Assembly (NCBI GenBank): GCA_965246915.1
Contig: CBDFGB010000015.1
Location: 62,001 to 126,000, forward strand
Origin: CAVRQM01 sp965246915
GTDB taxonomy: Bacteria; Pseudomonadota; Alphaproteobacteria; Acetobacterales; Acetobacteraceae
DNA length: 64,000 nt
Direction of reading: 5' to 3'
Part shown: positions 35,848 to 44,515 of the stretch, one piece after another
How positions within the stretch are numbered: position 1 is the first letter of the stretch
Layout: every line of letters begins with the position of its first letter
The notes under the pieces: generated by a model
The model's database searches: none
What the model saw: only the letters and a program-made list of their open reading frames with translations
Told to the model about the DNA's origin: nothing
Made by a program: the position numbers and the translations under genes

Positions 35848-36550
35848 GGCTTTCCGCGCGTGCCGCGCGGGCCAAGACAATCAATTCGCGTCGAATATCG
35901 TCAGGGGATGCCGCCGGCTTGGTCCAGCCGACGCGGCGTGTCGCTTCGCCGAACGCGATGTCGCAGCCATCCGTATCGACACCCACCATCGACGCCCTGC
36001 CCGGCGCGCGCGACAGCAGCGCCATCGTCTCGGCGTGGTCGGCGTTGCAATGGGCGATGATCTCCGCGGCCGCGGCATCGACCGCCGCCACGGCAGCCAG
36101 ATCGGGCGAAAGCTCGGCGGCGGAGAAGCGGAACGCGCGGGCGAAGCCGCCCACAAACGCCGCTGAGCGGAGCATGACCCGCCAGAGATGGAAGTCGCCG
36201 AAGCCCGCGTACAACGCCGCGTAGGGATGAACGGCAAGAAACCGCGCCCGGTGGACCGCCGTGTCCTCGATCGTGGCGTTGCCAAGCACCGTCACGCGAG
36301 GCGCGGTTTGCGGGTTGGCCTCGGAGGCATCGCCCACGCACATCAACGCGCAGCGGCCATCGTGGCGAAGATGTTTTGTATGCTCGGACAGGTCCGACAG
36401 CAAAAGCAGGACGCTGCCGTCCGACACGGTGGCTGGTGTCACGAGGCCGGCGAAGGGCTGACCATCCGCTTGGGTCGCCAACGTGGCCTGTCGCGCCGCG
36501 CGCAGCAACGTGCGCGCCGTCCAGGACGGGGACTCGGTGCTCTCCTGCAT
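35819..36550 (-). CDS. HugZ-like pyridoxamine-5'-phosphate-oxidase-fold protein
   Basis: 243 residues. N-terminal split-barrel (ARTLLRAARQATLATQADGQPFAGLVTPATVSDGSVLLLLSDLSEHTKHLRHDGRCAL) and C-terminal DUF2470 part (AAAEIIAHCNADHAETMALLSRAPG...DGCDIAFGEATRRVGW). This pairing defines the HugZ heme-utilisation family and its relatives. A heme oxygenase role is plausible but unproven. Divergent from chvI. Confidence 0.85.
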   Translation of the reverse strand: MQESTESPSWTARTLLRAARQATLATQADGQPFAGLVTPATVSDGSVLLLLSDLSEHTKHLRHDGRCALMCVGDASEANPQTAPRVTVLGNATIEDTAVHRARFLAVHPYAALYAGFGDFHLWRVMLRSAAFVGGFARAFRFSAAELSPDLAAVAAVDAAAAEIIAHCNADHAETMALLSRAPGRASMVGVDTDGCDIAFGEATRRVGWTKPAASPDDIRRELIVLARAARAESPTPGAAADR

Positions 36551-36591
36551 GTTCCGTGCGTCCTGTCCGTTTCTGCGGCATGCTGCCGTCC

Positions 36592-37290
36592 ATGAAGCAG
36601 ACCATCGCCCTCGTTGACGACGACCGCAATATCCTCACCAGCGTCGCCATGACGTTGGAGCAAGAGGGGTTCCAAGTCAGGACCTACACCGATGGCGAGA
36701 GCGCGCTCCAGGGGCTGATGGCGCGCCCCGTCGATCTCGCGGTGCTCGACATCAAGATGCCGCGCATGGACGGGATGGAGCTTCTGCAGCGCTTGCGGAG
36801 CCGCAGTCAGATGCCGGTCATCTTCCTGACGTCGAAGGATGATGAGGTCGATGAGTTGATGGGCCTGCGGCTCGGTGCCGACGACTACATCACCAAGCCC
36901 TTCAGCCAGCGGCTTTTGCTGGAACGCATTCGGGCGCTGCTGCGACGCAAGGAGACATCCCGGGCCGAAGTGGAAGGCGGGCCGTCGGGCCTCATGATGC
37001 GGGGCGACCTGCTTCTGGACGAGACGAAGCACCAATGCTCGTGGCGCGGCCAGGACATTCAGTTGACGGTCACCGAATTCCTGCTGATCAAGGCGTTGGC
37101 GGCACGGCCCGGCATGGTGCGTTCGCGCGATCAGCTCATCGATGCCGCATACGGCGACAACATCTACGTCGACGACCGGACGATCGACAGCCACATCAAG
37201 CGCGTGCGGAAGAAGTTTCGGGCCAGCGACGACAGCTTCAATCGGATCGAGACGCTCTATGGCATCGGCTATCGCTATCGGGAGGCGTAG
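36592..37290 (+). CDS. chvI: Two-component response regulator ChvI
   Basis: 232 residues from ATG 36592. Receiver domain with acidic VDDD near the start, phospho-acceptor Asp53 in LAVLDIKMPRMDG, TSKDDE and KPFS lysine. OmpR-type winged helix at the C-terminus (LTVTEFLLIKALAARPGMVRSRDQLIDAAYGDNIYVDDRTIDSHIKRVRKKFR). ChvI controls envelope and acid-stress genes in alphaproteobacteria. The cognate kinase chvG follows. Confidence 0.92.
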   Translation: MKQTIALVDDDRNILTSVAMTLEQEGFQVRTYTDGESALQGLMARPVDLAVLDIKMPRMDGMELLQRLRSRSQMPVIFLTSKDDEVDELMGLRLGADDYITKPFSQRLLLERIRALLRRKETSRAEVEGGPSGLMMRGDLLLDETKHQCSWRGQDIQLTVTEFLLIKALAARPGMVRSRDQLIDAAYGDNIYVDDRTIDSHIKRVRKKFRASDDSFNRIETLYGIGYRYREA

Positions 37291-37358
37291 TCCGATGCTC
37301 CGCCGATCCGCTTTGCCAATCATGAGTGCAAACGAGGCGACGAGAGGCAGCAGACCTC

Positions 37359-39047
37359 ATGCCTGATACGCTAATGGCCCCTTCGGCATTCTCCTCCGCC
37401 GCATCGCGCCGGAGGGCCGAACGCAGGGTGTTGGCGCGCTGGGCGTCGCCGCTGCTGCGCCGGATTCTGCTGGTCAATCTCGTGCCGCTCGCACTGCTGC
37501 TCGCGGCGCTGCTCTACCTCGATCAGTATCAGAATGGTCTGCTCACCGCCGAGGTGGGAACGCTTCGCGAGCAAGCGCGGATCTACGCCGGCGCTCTCGG
37601 GGAGGCCGCGGTTCGCGTCGATGACGGCGAGAATCCACGTCTACTTCCTCAGTTCGCGAGATCCCTGTTGCGCCGGCTGACCGAGCCGACGCCGAACGCG
37701 CAGGCGAAGCTGTATGCGCCGGATGGCCAGTTGGTGGCGGACAGCCGCGCCAGACCGGATACGAATGGCCAGGACGCGGAGCCGCTTCCTCCAGCCATCG
37801 AGCGTGGCCAGGTGGTCGGTGCGATCGGCCGGATGTACGATCATGTGCTGGGCTGGCTGCCGCACGCGCCCGCGGCCCCAGTCCTCGACACCGGCCCCTC
37901 CGCCGGAGGGGCCGACTGGCAGCCGGATGTCAGGCAGGAAGTGCGGCTGGCCGGTTCCGATCAGAGCCGCGAGATGCCGCCCTACATCCGTCGGACGCGG
38001 GACAATCAGCTCCTGGTCACCGTGGCGGAGCCGGTCCAGAGCAACAAACACACGGTTGGGATCGTCCTTCTCACGCGAGAGGCCCGGGAGGTGGATGACA
38101 GTCTTTTGGCTGTACGCCTGTCGATTCTCGGCCTGTTCGGGCTGGCGCTCGGACTGACGGTCCTGTTGTCGTGGTATCTTTCTCAGACGATCGCCCGCCC
38201 GATACTTCGGCTTGCCGCCGCCGCGGAGGGGATGCAGGAGGGCTACGGTCGCACCGGGGCGGTTCCTCTCGCCCTGCTGGAGCGCGGCGATGAAGTCGGA
38301 GAACTCGCGACGGCGATCGATCGTTCGGCCCGCGCGCTCTGGGCACGGGTCGACGCGATCGAGCGCTTCGCGGCCGATGTGGCGCATGAGATCAAAAACC
38401 CGCTCAGCTCGATCCGCAGCGCGATAGAGACTCTACGCCGCATCGACGACGCCGTGAAGCAACGCCGGCTTCTATCGATCATTGCCGAGGATGTCGGACG
38501 ACTGGACCGGTTGATCAGCGATATCAGTGACGCTTCGCGCATTGACGCCGAGTTGTCGAGGACGGCACCCGAACCCGTGGACGCGGCGCCCATCCTGTCG
38601 GCGTTGGCGGAAATCCACGAGGCCACGCGCGATGAGGGCAGCCCTCGCGTTGAACTTGCGATGCCTTCGGGTCCGCTGGTGGTGCTGGCCGTGGAGGGTC
38701 GCTTGGTTCAGGTCCTGCGCAATCTGATCGCCAACGCCGAGAGTTTCTCCCCGCCTGGCGGCAGGATCGTCCTGCATGCGGCGGACGCGGGCGGCGGGGT
38801 GGAGATCAGCATCGAGGACGAAGGGCCAGGTATCCCCGATGGCAAGCTCGAGCACATCTTCGACCGGTTCTATTCCGAGCGCCCTCAGGGCGAGCGTTTT
38901 GGCCAGCACTCCGGGCTCGGCTTGTCGATCAGCCGCCAAATCGCCGAGGCGCTCCGCGGCAGTTTGCGGGCCGAGAACCTGCGCGACCAGACGGGCCACG
39001 TCAGCGGGGCACGCCTGGTGCTCTGGCTGCCCCGCGCTTCTGCCTAG
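37359..39047 (+). CDS. chvG: Sensor histidine kinase ChvG
   Basis: 562 residues from ATG 37359. Two membrane helices (about 37-55 and 253-274) enclose a periplasmic sensing domain. A HAMP region is followed by the phospho-histidine in FAADVAHEIKNPLSSIRSA (His343), then the ATPase domain (NLIANAESFSPPGGRIVL, DEGPGIPDGKLEHIFDRFYS, HSGLGLSISRQIAEALRG). Pairs with ChvI. The start is not certain within about 40 nt. Confidence 0.92.
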   Translation: MPDTLMAPSAFSSAASRRRAERRVLARWASPLLRRILLVNLVPLALLLAALLYLDQYQNGLLTAEVGTLREQARIYAGALGEAAVRVDDGENPRLLPQFARSLLRRLTEPTPNAQAKLYAPDGQLVADSRARPDTNGQDAEPLPPAIERGQVVGAIGRMYDHVLGWLPHAPAAPVLDTGPSAGGADWQPDVRQEVRLAGSDQSREMPPYIRRTRDNQLLVTVAEPVQSNKHTVGIVLLTREAREVDDSLLAVRLSILGLFGLALGLTVLLSWYLSQTIARPILRLAAAAEGMQEGYGRTGAVPLALLERGDEVGELATAIDRSARALWARVDAIERFAADVAHEIKNPLSSIRSAIETLRRIDDAVKQRRLLSIIAEDVGRLDRLISDISDASRIDAELSRTAPEPVDAAPILSALAEIHEATRDEGSPRVELAMPSGPLVVLAVEGRLVQVLRNLIANAESFSPPGGRIVLHAADAGGGVEISIEDEGPGIPDGKLEHIFDRFYSERPQGERFGQHSGLGLSISRQIAEALRGSLRAENLRDQTGHVSGARLVLWLPRASA

Positions 39048-39160
39048 GAGGACGTCTCGTCGATCATGCTTGCCTAGAACAGATGCGGAGCAGCGCGAGC
39101 TATCCGATGGAAGCGCCGAGCGGATGGCTTCGAGCTGCCTCGAGACACGGAGGGAATCGC

Positions 39161-39592
39161 GTGAGAATAGAGTTGCACGCGAGCTGTGCCGCGCGGGATG
39201 GCGCGGGCGTGTTGCTGCTCGGCCCGTCCGGCATGGGCAAATCCGACCTGTTGTTGCGACTGTTCGAGCACGGCTTCGATCTTGTTGCCGATGATCGTGT
39301 CGTGATCGAAAACGGGATCGCGCGCGCGGCGCCGGGTGGCGAGGGGCTGTTGGAGGTTCGCGGCCTCGGCATTTTACGGGTGCCGTATTTGGAGGAAGTA
39401 TCCCTTCGTCTCATCGTCCGTCTGACGCGCTCGGACGTGGTACGGCTTCCCTCTCCAGATGCGGAATCGGTTCTGGGCATCCCCGCCCTCGACCTCGATC
39501 CATCTAGCCACACCGCAGCGGCACGGGTTCGTCTGGCCATAGACTGCCTGCTGGGGCGCGTCGGCCAGTGTGCCGGTTTTCTGGCGGACTAG
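39161..39592 (+). CDS. hprK: HPr kinase/phosphorylase (short alphaproteobacterial form)
   Basis: 143 residues from GTG 39161, after GGAGGGA. Only the C-terminal kinase domain is present: Walker A GPSGMGKSDLLLRL (21-34), DLVADDRV and the signature LEVRGLGILRVPY. The N-terminal domain of firmicute HprK is absent, as usual in this group. It phosphorylates the HPr serine. It follows chvIG, the conserved order in alphaproteobacteria. Confidence 0.92.
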   Translation: MRIELHASCAARDGAGVLLLGPSGMGKSDLLLRLFEHGFDLVADDRVVIENGIARAAPGGEGLLEVRGLGILRVPYLEEVSLRLIVRLTRSDVVRLPSPDAESVLGIPALDLDPSSHTAAARVRLAIDCLLGRVGQCAGFLAD

Positions 39593-39857
39593 ACGCGCCG
39601 ATGTCTGTGCCGGCGACGCTTTCATTCGCCGTCGGGGAGGAAGCCTCATCACTCTGCCGAGGTCAGCCTCGCCGTGCCGGCATGACGATTGAAGTGCGTT
39701 GGCCTGAAATCCAGCCTATGTCAGCATCTCGATCGAGTTGGCGTCGTCGTGCGAGGTGATGAACATACGCGCGACGCCGCGCTCGGTCTTCGGGGTCAGG
39801 TGCCGACGTTCAGATGGGTTTCGTGGTCAGGATGCTTAAGCGAGGACGAGGGATCGC
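39593..39857. other. Intergenic spacer where rapZ often lies
   Basis: 265 bp with no supported frame. In many alphaproteobacteria rapZ (an ATP-binding GlmZ regulator) sits between hprK and the EIIA gene. No Walker motif or RapZ-like frame is recognisable here. A GGCATGACGATT string near 39678-39690 also appears at 21456-21467 and may belong to a dispersed repeat. Confidence 0.5.
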
Positions 39858-40307
39858 ATGATCGGGCTCGTGATTGTCACGCATGGCCGTCTCGCCGCCG
39901 AACTCATCGCGGCCATGGAGCACGTGGTCGGGCCACAGCAAGCCGTGCGCTCGGTGTGCGTCGGCGCTGAGGATGATCTGGCGTCGCGTCGGCTGGAGGT
40001 CTGTGACTGCATCGAGGACGTCGATCACGGGGTGGGCGTGATCCTCTTGACCGACATGTTCGGTGGGACGCCAAGCAATCTGTGCGTGGGCCAGATGGGT
40101 CGGCCAAATGTCGAGGTGTTGGGCGGCGTCAATCTTCCGATGCTCGTAAAGCTTGCGAAGATCCGCAGCAAGATGACACTCCCAGAAGCAATCGAGTGCG
40201 CCCAGACGGCAGGCCGGAAATACATCGCGGTGGCGTCCGAGGCGATCCCGCACTGCCGCGCAATCGAGTGTGACGCCTTGGCACCAAGAGTGCGGGTGGC
40301 CGGGTGA
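39858..40307 (+). CDS. manX: PTS EIIA component, mannose type
   Basis: 149 residues. IGLVIVTHGRLAAELI (phosphorylated His9), ILLTDMFGGTPSNLCVGQMG and the EIIA-man fold. With HPr it forms the truncated regulatory PTS of alphaproteobacteria, which has no sugar permease; it passes phosphate from EI (not in this window). Overlaps the HPr start. Confidence 0.92.
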   Translation: MIGLVIVTHGRLAAELIAAMEHVVGPQQAVRSVCVGAEDDLASRRLEVCDCIEDVDHGVGVILLTDMFGGTPSNLCVGQMGRPNVEVLGGVNLPMLVKLAKIRSKMTLPEAIECAQTAGRKYIAVASEAIPHCRAIECDALAPRVRVAG

Positions 40308-40630
40308 CCGAAGGACTGGCTGAGGATAGCGAACGGGCAGCGCCCAGCCATGGTGGCCTAGCAGTCGAACGCGTCGCCGTGGTTCGCAACGCACGCGGCC
40401 TTCATGCGCGGGCCGCAGCGAAATTCGTAACGATCTGCGAGAGGTTTACCTCTGTCACGACAGTCAAGTTCGAAGAACAGGCGGTCGCGGGGTCGTCGAT
40501 CATGGGGTTGATGATGCTTGGCGCGGGGCACGGATCGGTGCTCACGCTGCGGGCGGAGGGCGCTGACGCTGAGGCGGCCATCGACGCGCTGGCAGAGTTG
40601 GTTGATTCCCGGTTCGGCGAGGCAGACTGA
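40304..40630 (+). CDS. ptsH: Phosphocarrier protein HPr
   Basis: 108 residues from GTG 40304. The phospho-histidine is His34 in ARGLHARAAAKF, and the regulatory serine is Ser65 in GSSIMGLMML (the HprK target). About 20 residues longer at the N-terminus than an 88-residue HPr, so a downstream start is possible. Co-directional with hprK and EIIA, completing a phospho-regulatory relay. Confidence 0.9.
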   Translation: MTEGLAEDSERAAPSHGGLAVERVAVVRNARGLHARAAAKFVTICERFTSVTTVKFEEQAVAGSSIMGLMMLGAGHGSVLTLRAEGADAEAAIDALAELVDSRFGEAD

Positions 40631-40685
40631 CCAACCCGGCCGCCGCCTATCTGACGCCGCGCTCGTTGTGGGGGATAAGCGAACC

Positions 40686-41270
40686 GTGACCGCCATTCCC
40701 ATTGTTCCACGTGAAACAGAAGCGCGTCTCGACGCCTTCATGGCCCTGCTACGTCAGTGGAATGCCCGCCAGAGACTGGTGTCGCTTCGAGACATCGACG
40801 TGCTCCGAACGCGGCACTTGCAGGATAGTCTCGCACTGACGCCATTGTTGCGTCCGGTCGGTACGATCGCGGATTTTGGGTCCGGCGCGGGTTTTCCAGG
40901 CTTGGTCATCGCGATCGTATCGGATAGGCCGGTCGTTCTCATCGAGGCCAATCTTCGCAAAGCGGCCTTCCTGAGAGAGGCTATTCGCGTCACCGCGGCC
41001 CCTGCCACGTTGGTGGCCTCACGAATCGAGGCTGTGACGACGATATTTGATACGGTCATGGCACGCGCATTGGCGCCTCTCGAGCGTCTCCTGGCACTTG
41101 CCTCGCCGAGAGTTGGGCCCCATTCGAACTGCCTGTTTCCAAAAGGGCGCGGCCACGATCGCGAGGTCGCCAGCGCCCGTGAAAAATGGCATTTTCGCCT
41201 CGTAACTCATCCCAGCGCCACCGACAGCGGGGCACGCATTCTCGAGATCAACGAATTGCGAGCGCGATGA
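40686..41270 (+). CDS. rsmG: 16S rRNA m7G527 methyltransferase RsmG
   Basis: 194 residues from GTG 40686. SAM motif IADFGSGAGFPGLVIAI, IEANLRKAAFLREAIR, VMARALAPLERLLALASPRV and FPKGRG. A parS site lies within codons 7-12 of the frame and encodes VPRET. Its stop overlaps the parA start. A longer frame begins at 40518, inside ptsH. Confidence 0.93.
   Translation: MTAIPIVPRETEARLDAFMALLRQWNARQRLVSLRDIDVLRTRHLQDSLALTPLLRPVGTIADFGSGAGFPGLVIAIVSDRPVVLIEANLRKAAFLREAIRVTAAPATLVASRIEAVTTIFDTVMARALAPLERLLALASPRVGPHSNCLFPKGRGHDREVASAREKWHFRLVTHPSATDSGARILEINELRAR
40703..40718. promoter_or_regulatory. parS: Chromosomal parS site
   Basis: TGTTCCACGTGAAACA differs from the conserved parS palindrome TGTTTCACGTGAAACA at one base. 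It lies inside the 5' end of rsmG, about 550 bp before parA. parS inside gidB/rsmG, encoding a V(S/P)RET-like peptide, is known in other bacteria. It is the loading site for ParB-CTP. Confidence 0.9.
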
Positions 41271-42052
41271 TGCTCGCTCGAACGAGGCGGCTTGCCATCG
41301 CGAACCAAAAAGGTGGTGTCGGGAAGACAACCACTGCCGTCAGTCTGGCCGCCGCGCTCGCGGCGCTCGGCCACGATGTGATGCTTCTCGACATGGACCC
41401 GCAGGGCAACGCTTCCACGGGGCTCGGGTGTGACACGCCGGTCCGGCTGTTCTCAACCTACACACTTCTGAGCCGATCTCGCTCTGAGACCGTCGAGCCG
41501 CTCACGCCCCTGTCTGGGCTGCGCCTCGTGCCAGCCAACCAAGACCTTGCCGGAATCGAGGTGGAAATCGCGGGCGACTCAGACCGCGAGTATACACTGT
41601 CGAAGACCCTTGATGCTTGGCTGCAAGGCCGAACCCAACCCGACTTCATCATCATCGACTGCCCTCCCTCGCTCGGCCTGTTGACGATCAACGCGCTGGC
41701 CGCCGCGGACGCCGTCCTGGTTCCGCTTCAGTGCGAATTCTTCGCGCTCGAAGGCCTCGCCCAATTGCTTAGCACGCTCGATCGCGTCCGCGTCCGCCTG
41801 AATCCCGCTCTCGACCTCGAAGGCATCGTGCTGACGATGTTTGATCGTCGCAACAATCTATCGGAGCTCGTCGCAGCTGACGTGCGCGGCTTCCTGGGCG
41901 CCAAAGTGTTCGAAAGCGTGATCCCTCGTAATGTCAGGGTCTCGGAAGCTCCAAGCCACGGTCAGCCAATCACGATTTACGACCCTCGGTCACCCGGCGC
42001 GCAAGCCTATGTCCGGCTGGCCCATGAGTTCCTCACACGACAACTCAAATGA
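41267..42052 (+). CDS. parA: Chromosome partition ATPase ParA
   Basis: 261 residues from ATG 41267 (ATG 41270 also possible). Deviant Walker A NQKGGVGKTTTAVSLAAAL (13-31, signature lysine 15), LLDMDPQGNAST, DFIIIDCPPSLGLLTINALAAAD and RNVRVSEAPSHGQP. Lacks the N-terminal HTH of plasmid-type ParA. Pairs with ParB and the parS site in rsmG. Confidence 0.95.
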   Translation: MMLARTRRLAIANQKGGVGKTTTAVSLAAALAALGHDVMLLDMDPQGNASTGLGCDTPVRLFSTYTLLSRSRSETVEPLTPLSGLRLVPANQDLAGIEVEIAGDSDREYTLSKTLDAWLQGRTQPDFIIIDCPPSLGLLTINALAAADAVLVPLQCEFFALEGLAQLLSTLDRVRVRLNPALDLEGIVLTMFDRRNNLSELVAADVRGFLGAKVFESVIPRNVRVSEAPSHGQPITIYDPRSPGAQAYVRLAHEFLTRQLK

Positions 42053-42065
42053 AGACGCTCGTTGA

Positions 42066-42929
42066 ATGAACCGCGATCGAACCCAGCGTCTCGGACGAGG
42101 ATTGGCTGCCTTGCTCGGCGATAATGCGTCGGCGCGAGCCGCCGCCGATATCGAACATGTGGCCCCCCACCTCCTCGACGCGAATCCGACTCAGCCGCGC
42201 GGCCCTATCGAAGCGTCCTCGCTCGACGAACTCACCGCATCGATAAGGCGGCAGGGAATTCTGCAGCCGCTCCTTGTCCGGAGAACCGGCTCTCCCCCCG
42301 CCCGCTACCAGATCGTGGCGGGAGAGCGCAGGTGGCGTGCGGCGATAGCCGCCGGTCTTGCCGTCGTCCCGTGTCTCGTGCTGGACATGACGGACGAGCA
42401 GTCCGCGGCAGCCGCCTTGGTGGAGAACTTGCAGCGGGTAGACCTGAACGCGATCGAGGAAGCGCACGGCTACGAGCGCCTGGTATGCCAATTCGATCTC
42501 TCCCAGGACGCATTGGCCGACATTGTGGGAAAGTCTCGGAGCCACGTCGCCAACACTATGCGATTGCTCAAGTTGCCCGGTCCGGTTCAACTCCAGGTCC
42601 GCCTGGGATCGATCTCCGCCGGCCACGCCCGAGCTTTACTCTCCCATCCGGATCCAGTCGCCATGGCCGATATGATCACCGCCCGCAATCTCTCTGTCCG
42701 GCAGGTGGAGAGCCTTGCGAGCCGTGCCGCCGAACCGCGCACGACACTGGATGACAAACATGCCGACCCCGATGTCGAGGCCATCGAGCGTGACCTCGCG
42801 GACCATCTCGGCCTGTCGGTCACGCTCCGAACCAGAGGAGGCCGAGGCGCGCTCACCATTCGGTTTACCCGGCTCGAGCAACTCGACGTCCTTCTCGAAA
42901 GACTCGGCTCCAAGCCAGCCGGGCTATAG
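42066..42929 (+). CDS. parB: Chromosome partition protein ParB
   Basis: 287 residues. LGRGLAALLG start, CTP-binding GERRWRAA (86-93), ENLQRVDLNAIEEAHGYERL (120-139), HTH around DIVGKSRSHVANTMRLLKLPGPVQL and the C-terminal dimer region. Binds parS and spreads as a CTP clamp. Convergent with holA across 76 bp. Confidence 0.95.
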   Translation: MNRDRTQRLGRGLAALLGDNASARAAADIEHVAPHLLDANPTQPRGPIEASSLDELTASIRRQGILQPLLVRRTGSPPARYQIVAGERRWRAAIAAGLAVVPCLVLDMTDEQSAAAALVENLQRVDLNAIEEAHGYERLVCQFDLSQDALADIVGKSRSHVANTMRLLKLPGPVQLQVRLGSISAGHARALLSHPDPVAMADMITARNLSVRQVESLASRAAEPRTTLDDKHADPDVEAIERDLADHLGLSVTLRTRGGRGALTIRFTRLEQLDVLLERLGSKPAGL

Positions 42930-43005
42930 ATAAACGCCAACGCAGCCGGAATTCTCCGTGCGATACTGCCTGATTGATATGGCAGCTCGCTCCCAAGACC
43001 GCCGC

Positions 43006-43989
43006 CTATCGTCGCGCGAGTCCGAAAACCACGTCGAGGCAGATCGCCGCGGCAGGCAATGAACTTGTGCGGCAGCGCATGTCGGCACGCCACAACTCGA
43101 GGCAGGCCTGTTCAAGCGTGCTGAGGCGCCACCCCATGACGCCCTGACGCAACGTTGCGGCGCGCGTCGAAAACACCGGCGGGCGGAGCGCCGCGATCGC
43201 CTGCTCGACACTGGCACCATCGTCGACCAATTCACGGCAGGCCCGTATCCGCGTGAAGTGGCCGAGCAGCCCGCGCAAGATCGTCGCCGGCGACACGCCA
43301 TCATTCAGTAGCGTCACGGTCAACTCGTCCACCGCCGCCAGGTCACCGGCGCTGACGGCCACCAGAAGCTCATCGAGGCCTCCGTGTTTGCTCTCGCGAT
43401 CGAGTGCCTGAACATCAGCGAGTCTTACCGTTCGTCCACTGCCCGCGAAAAGGCCAACCTTTTCGCTGTCGTGCGCGGTCATGCCTCCCGCGGCACTCGC
43501 ATCGAGCACGAATTGCCGCGCGTCCGGCTCGATCTTGACGCCCATCTCCGCCAGGATCCGATCGAGCCGGGTCGCCACGCCCCGAGGATCCTCGTTTCGG
43601 CAAAGCATACCGGCCGCCTTTTCATGCTGTTCGGCCAAGAGACGTAGGCGCGAACGGGCAGGAAGATCACCCGCCGAGACGAGCAGCAGCCCCCAGGCCG
43701 AGTGGTCGAGCACGTTCTGGATCGAAGATGTCGCGGCATCGGTAGCACCGCGGAGCCGCACGATGGGAGGCTGCCCATCAAGCATCGGCGACTCGATCAC
43801 CTCGAGTGCGCGCGCGTGATCTGAACCGTCCAAGTCGACGATGCCCCAGACAGGCCGCGGGCCCGCCGCGCCCAAGATCGCGTTGGATCGCTCGTTCACG
43901 AGCGCCGCGTCCGTGCCGTGAACCACGACAGCCCGAAATGTCGCGATGCGCCGTATTAGTTCGTCCAGACGACGGTCATCGAACCTCAC
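43006..43989 (-). CDS. holA: DNA polymerase III delta subunit
   Basis: 327 residues from GTG 43989, overlapping the lptE end by 14 nt. FRAVVVHGTDAALVNERSNAIL, LDHSAWGLLLVSAGDLPARSRLRLLAEQHEKAAGM and LDELLVAVSAGDLAAVDEL correspond to HolA. Loads the beta clamp. The longest frame reaches 44178, within lptE, and is not credible. Confidence 0.85.
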   Translation of the reverse strand: MRFDDRRLDELIRRIATFRAVVVHGTDAALVNERSNAILGAAGPRPVWGIVDLDGSDHARALEVIESPMLDGQPPIVRLRGATDAATSSIQNVLDHSAWGLLLVSAGDLPARSRLRLLAEQHEKAAGMLCRNEDPRGVATRLDRILAEMGVKIEPDARQFVLDASAAGGMTAHDSEKVGLFAGSGRTVRLADVQALDRESKHGGLDELLVAVSAGDLAAVDELTVTLLNDGVSPATILRGLLGHFTRIRACRELVDDGASVEQAIAALRPPVFSTRAATLRQGVMGWRLSTLEQACLELWRADMRCRTSSLPAAAICLDVVFGLARR

Positions 43990-44515
43990 AGCCGAAACCC
44001 CCGACGCGTCCCGAAGCCACGGCCAACCGGGTGGCAATGTCGTTCGCGGTCGCGTCGGCCAACCTTCGCTGAGCCGTCTCCGCCTCCAAATCCGCTGCAA
44101 AGAATTGCTGGTTCTCGACGTCGTATCCGTCGACCTGACGGGTGGCGCCCGAGGTGCACGTCCGCGACATTTCGGCAAGCGGGCGCAGCACGAAGTTCGA
44201 CGTGGCGACCAACCGAATCCGGGTTACCGAGCTGTCCCCCGTGATCGCCAAACCTTCGCTTTGCACCACGTAGTTGGTCTGAAGCACATAGACCGGTGCG
44301 ATGTCTGCGCCGTCTCCGCTCAATCTCGCCTGCAGCGCCTGCCGCAGCAACTGGCCTTGCCTCTCCGGGATGATCGCGATGTCCACGCTTTGGAGCGCGA
44401 CGGCGACCGCCGAACCCGGTGGCGAATGGACAGGGCGCCACCCACACCCGGAGAAGCCGCAGACCACGAACCCGAGCCCGGCGCGAGTCATCACTCGCCG
44501 CCAGGACGTTTTCAT
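43976..44515 (-). CDS. lptE: LPS-assembly lipoprotein LptE
   Basis: 179 residues. Lipoprotein-like N-terminus with GFVVCGFSGCGWRPVH (lipobox-like SGC) and LptE-type body. It plugs LptD in the outer membrane. Start ATG 44515 overlaps the leuS stop (ATGA). The order leuS-lptE-holA is conserved in alphaproteobacteria. Confidence 0.85.
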   Translation of the reverse strand: MKTSWRRVMTRAGLGFVVCGFSGCGWRPVHSPPGSAVAVALQSVDIAIIPERQGQLLRQALQARLSGDGADIAPVYVLQTNYVVQSEGLAITGDSSVTRIRLVATSNFVLRPLAEMSRTCTSGATRQVDGYDVENQQFFAADLEAETAQRRLADATANDIATRLAVASGRVGGFGCEVR

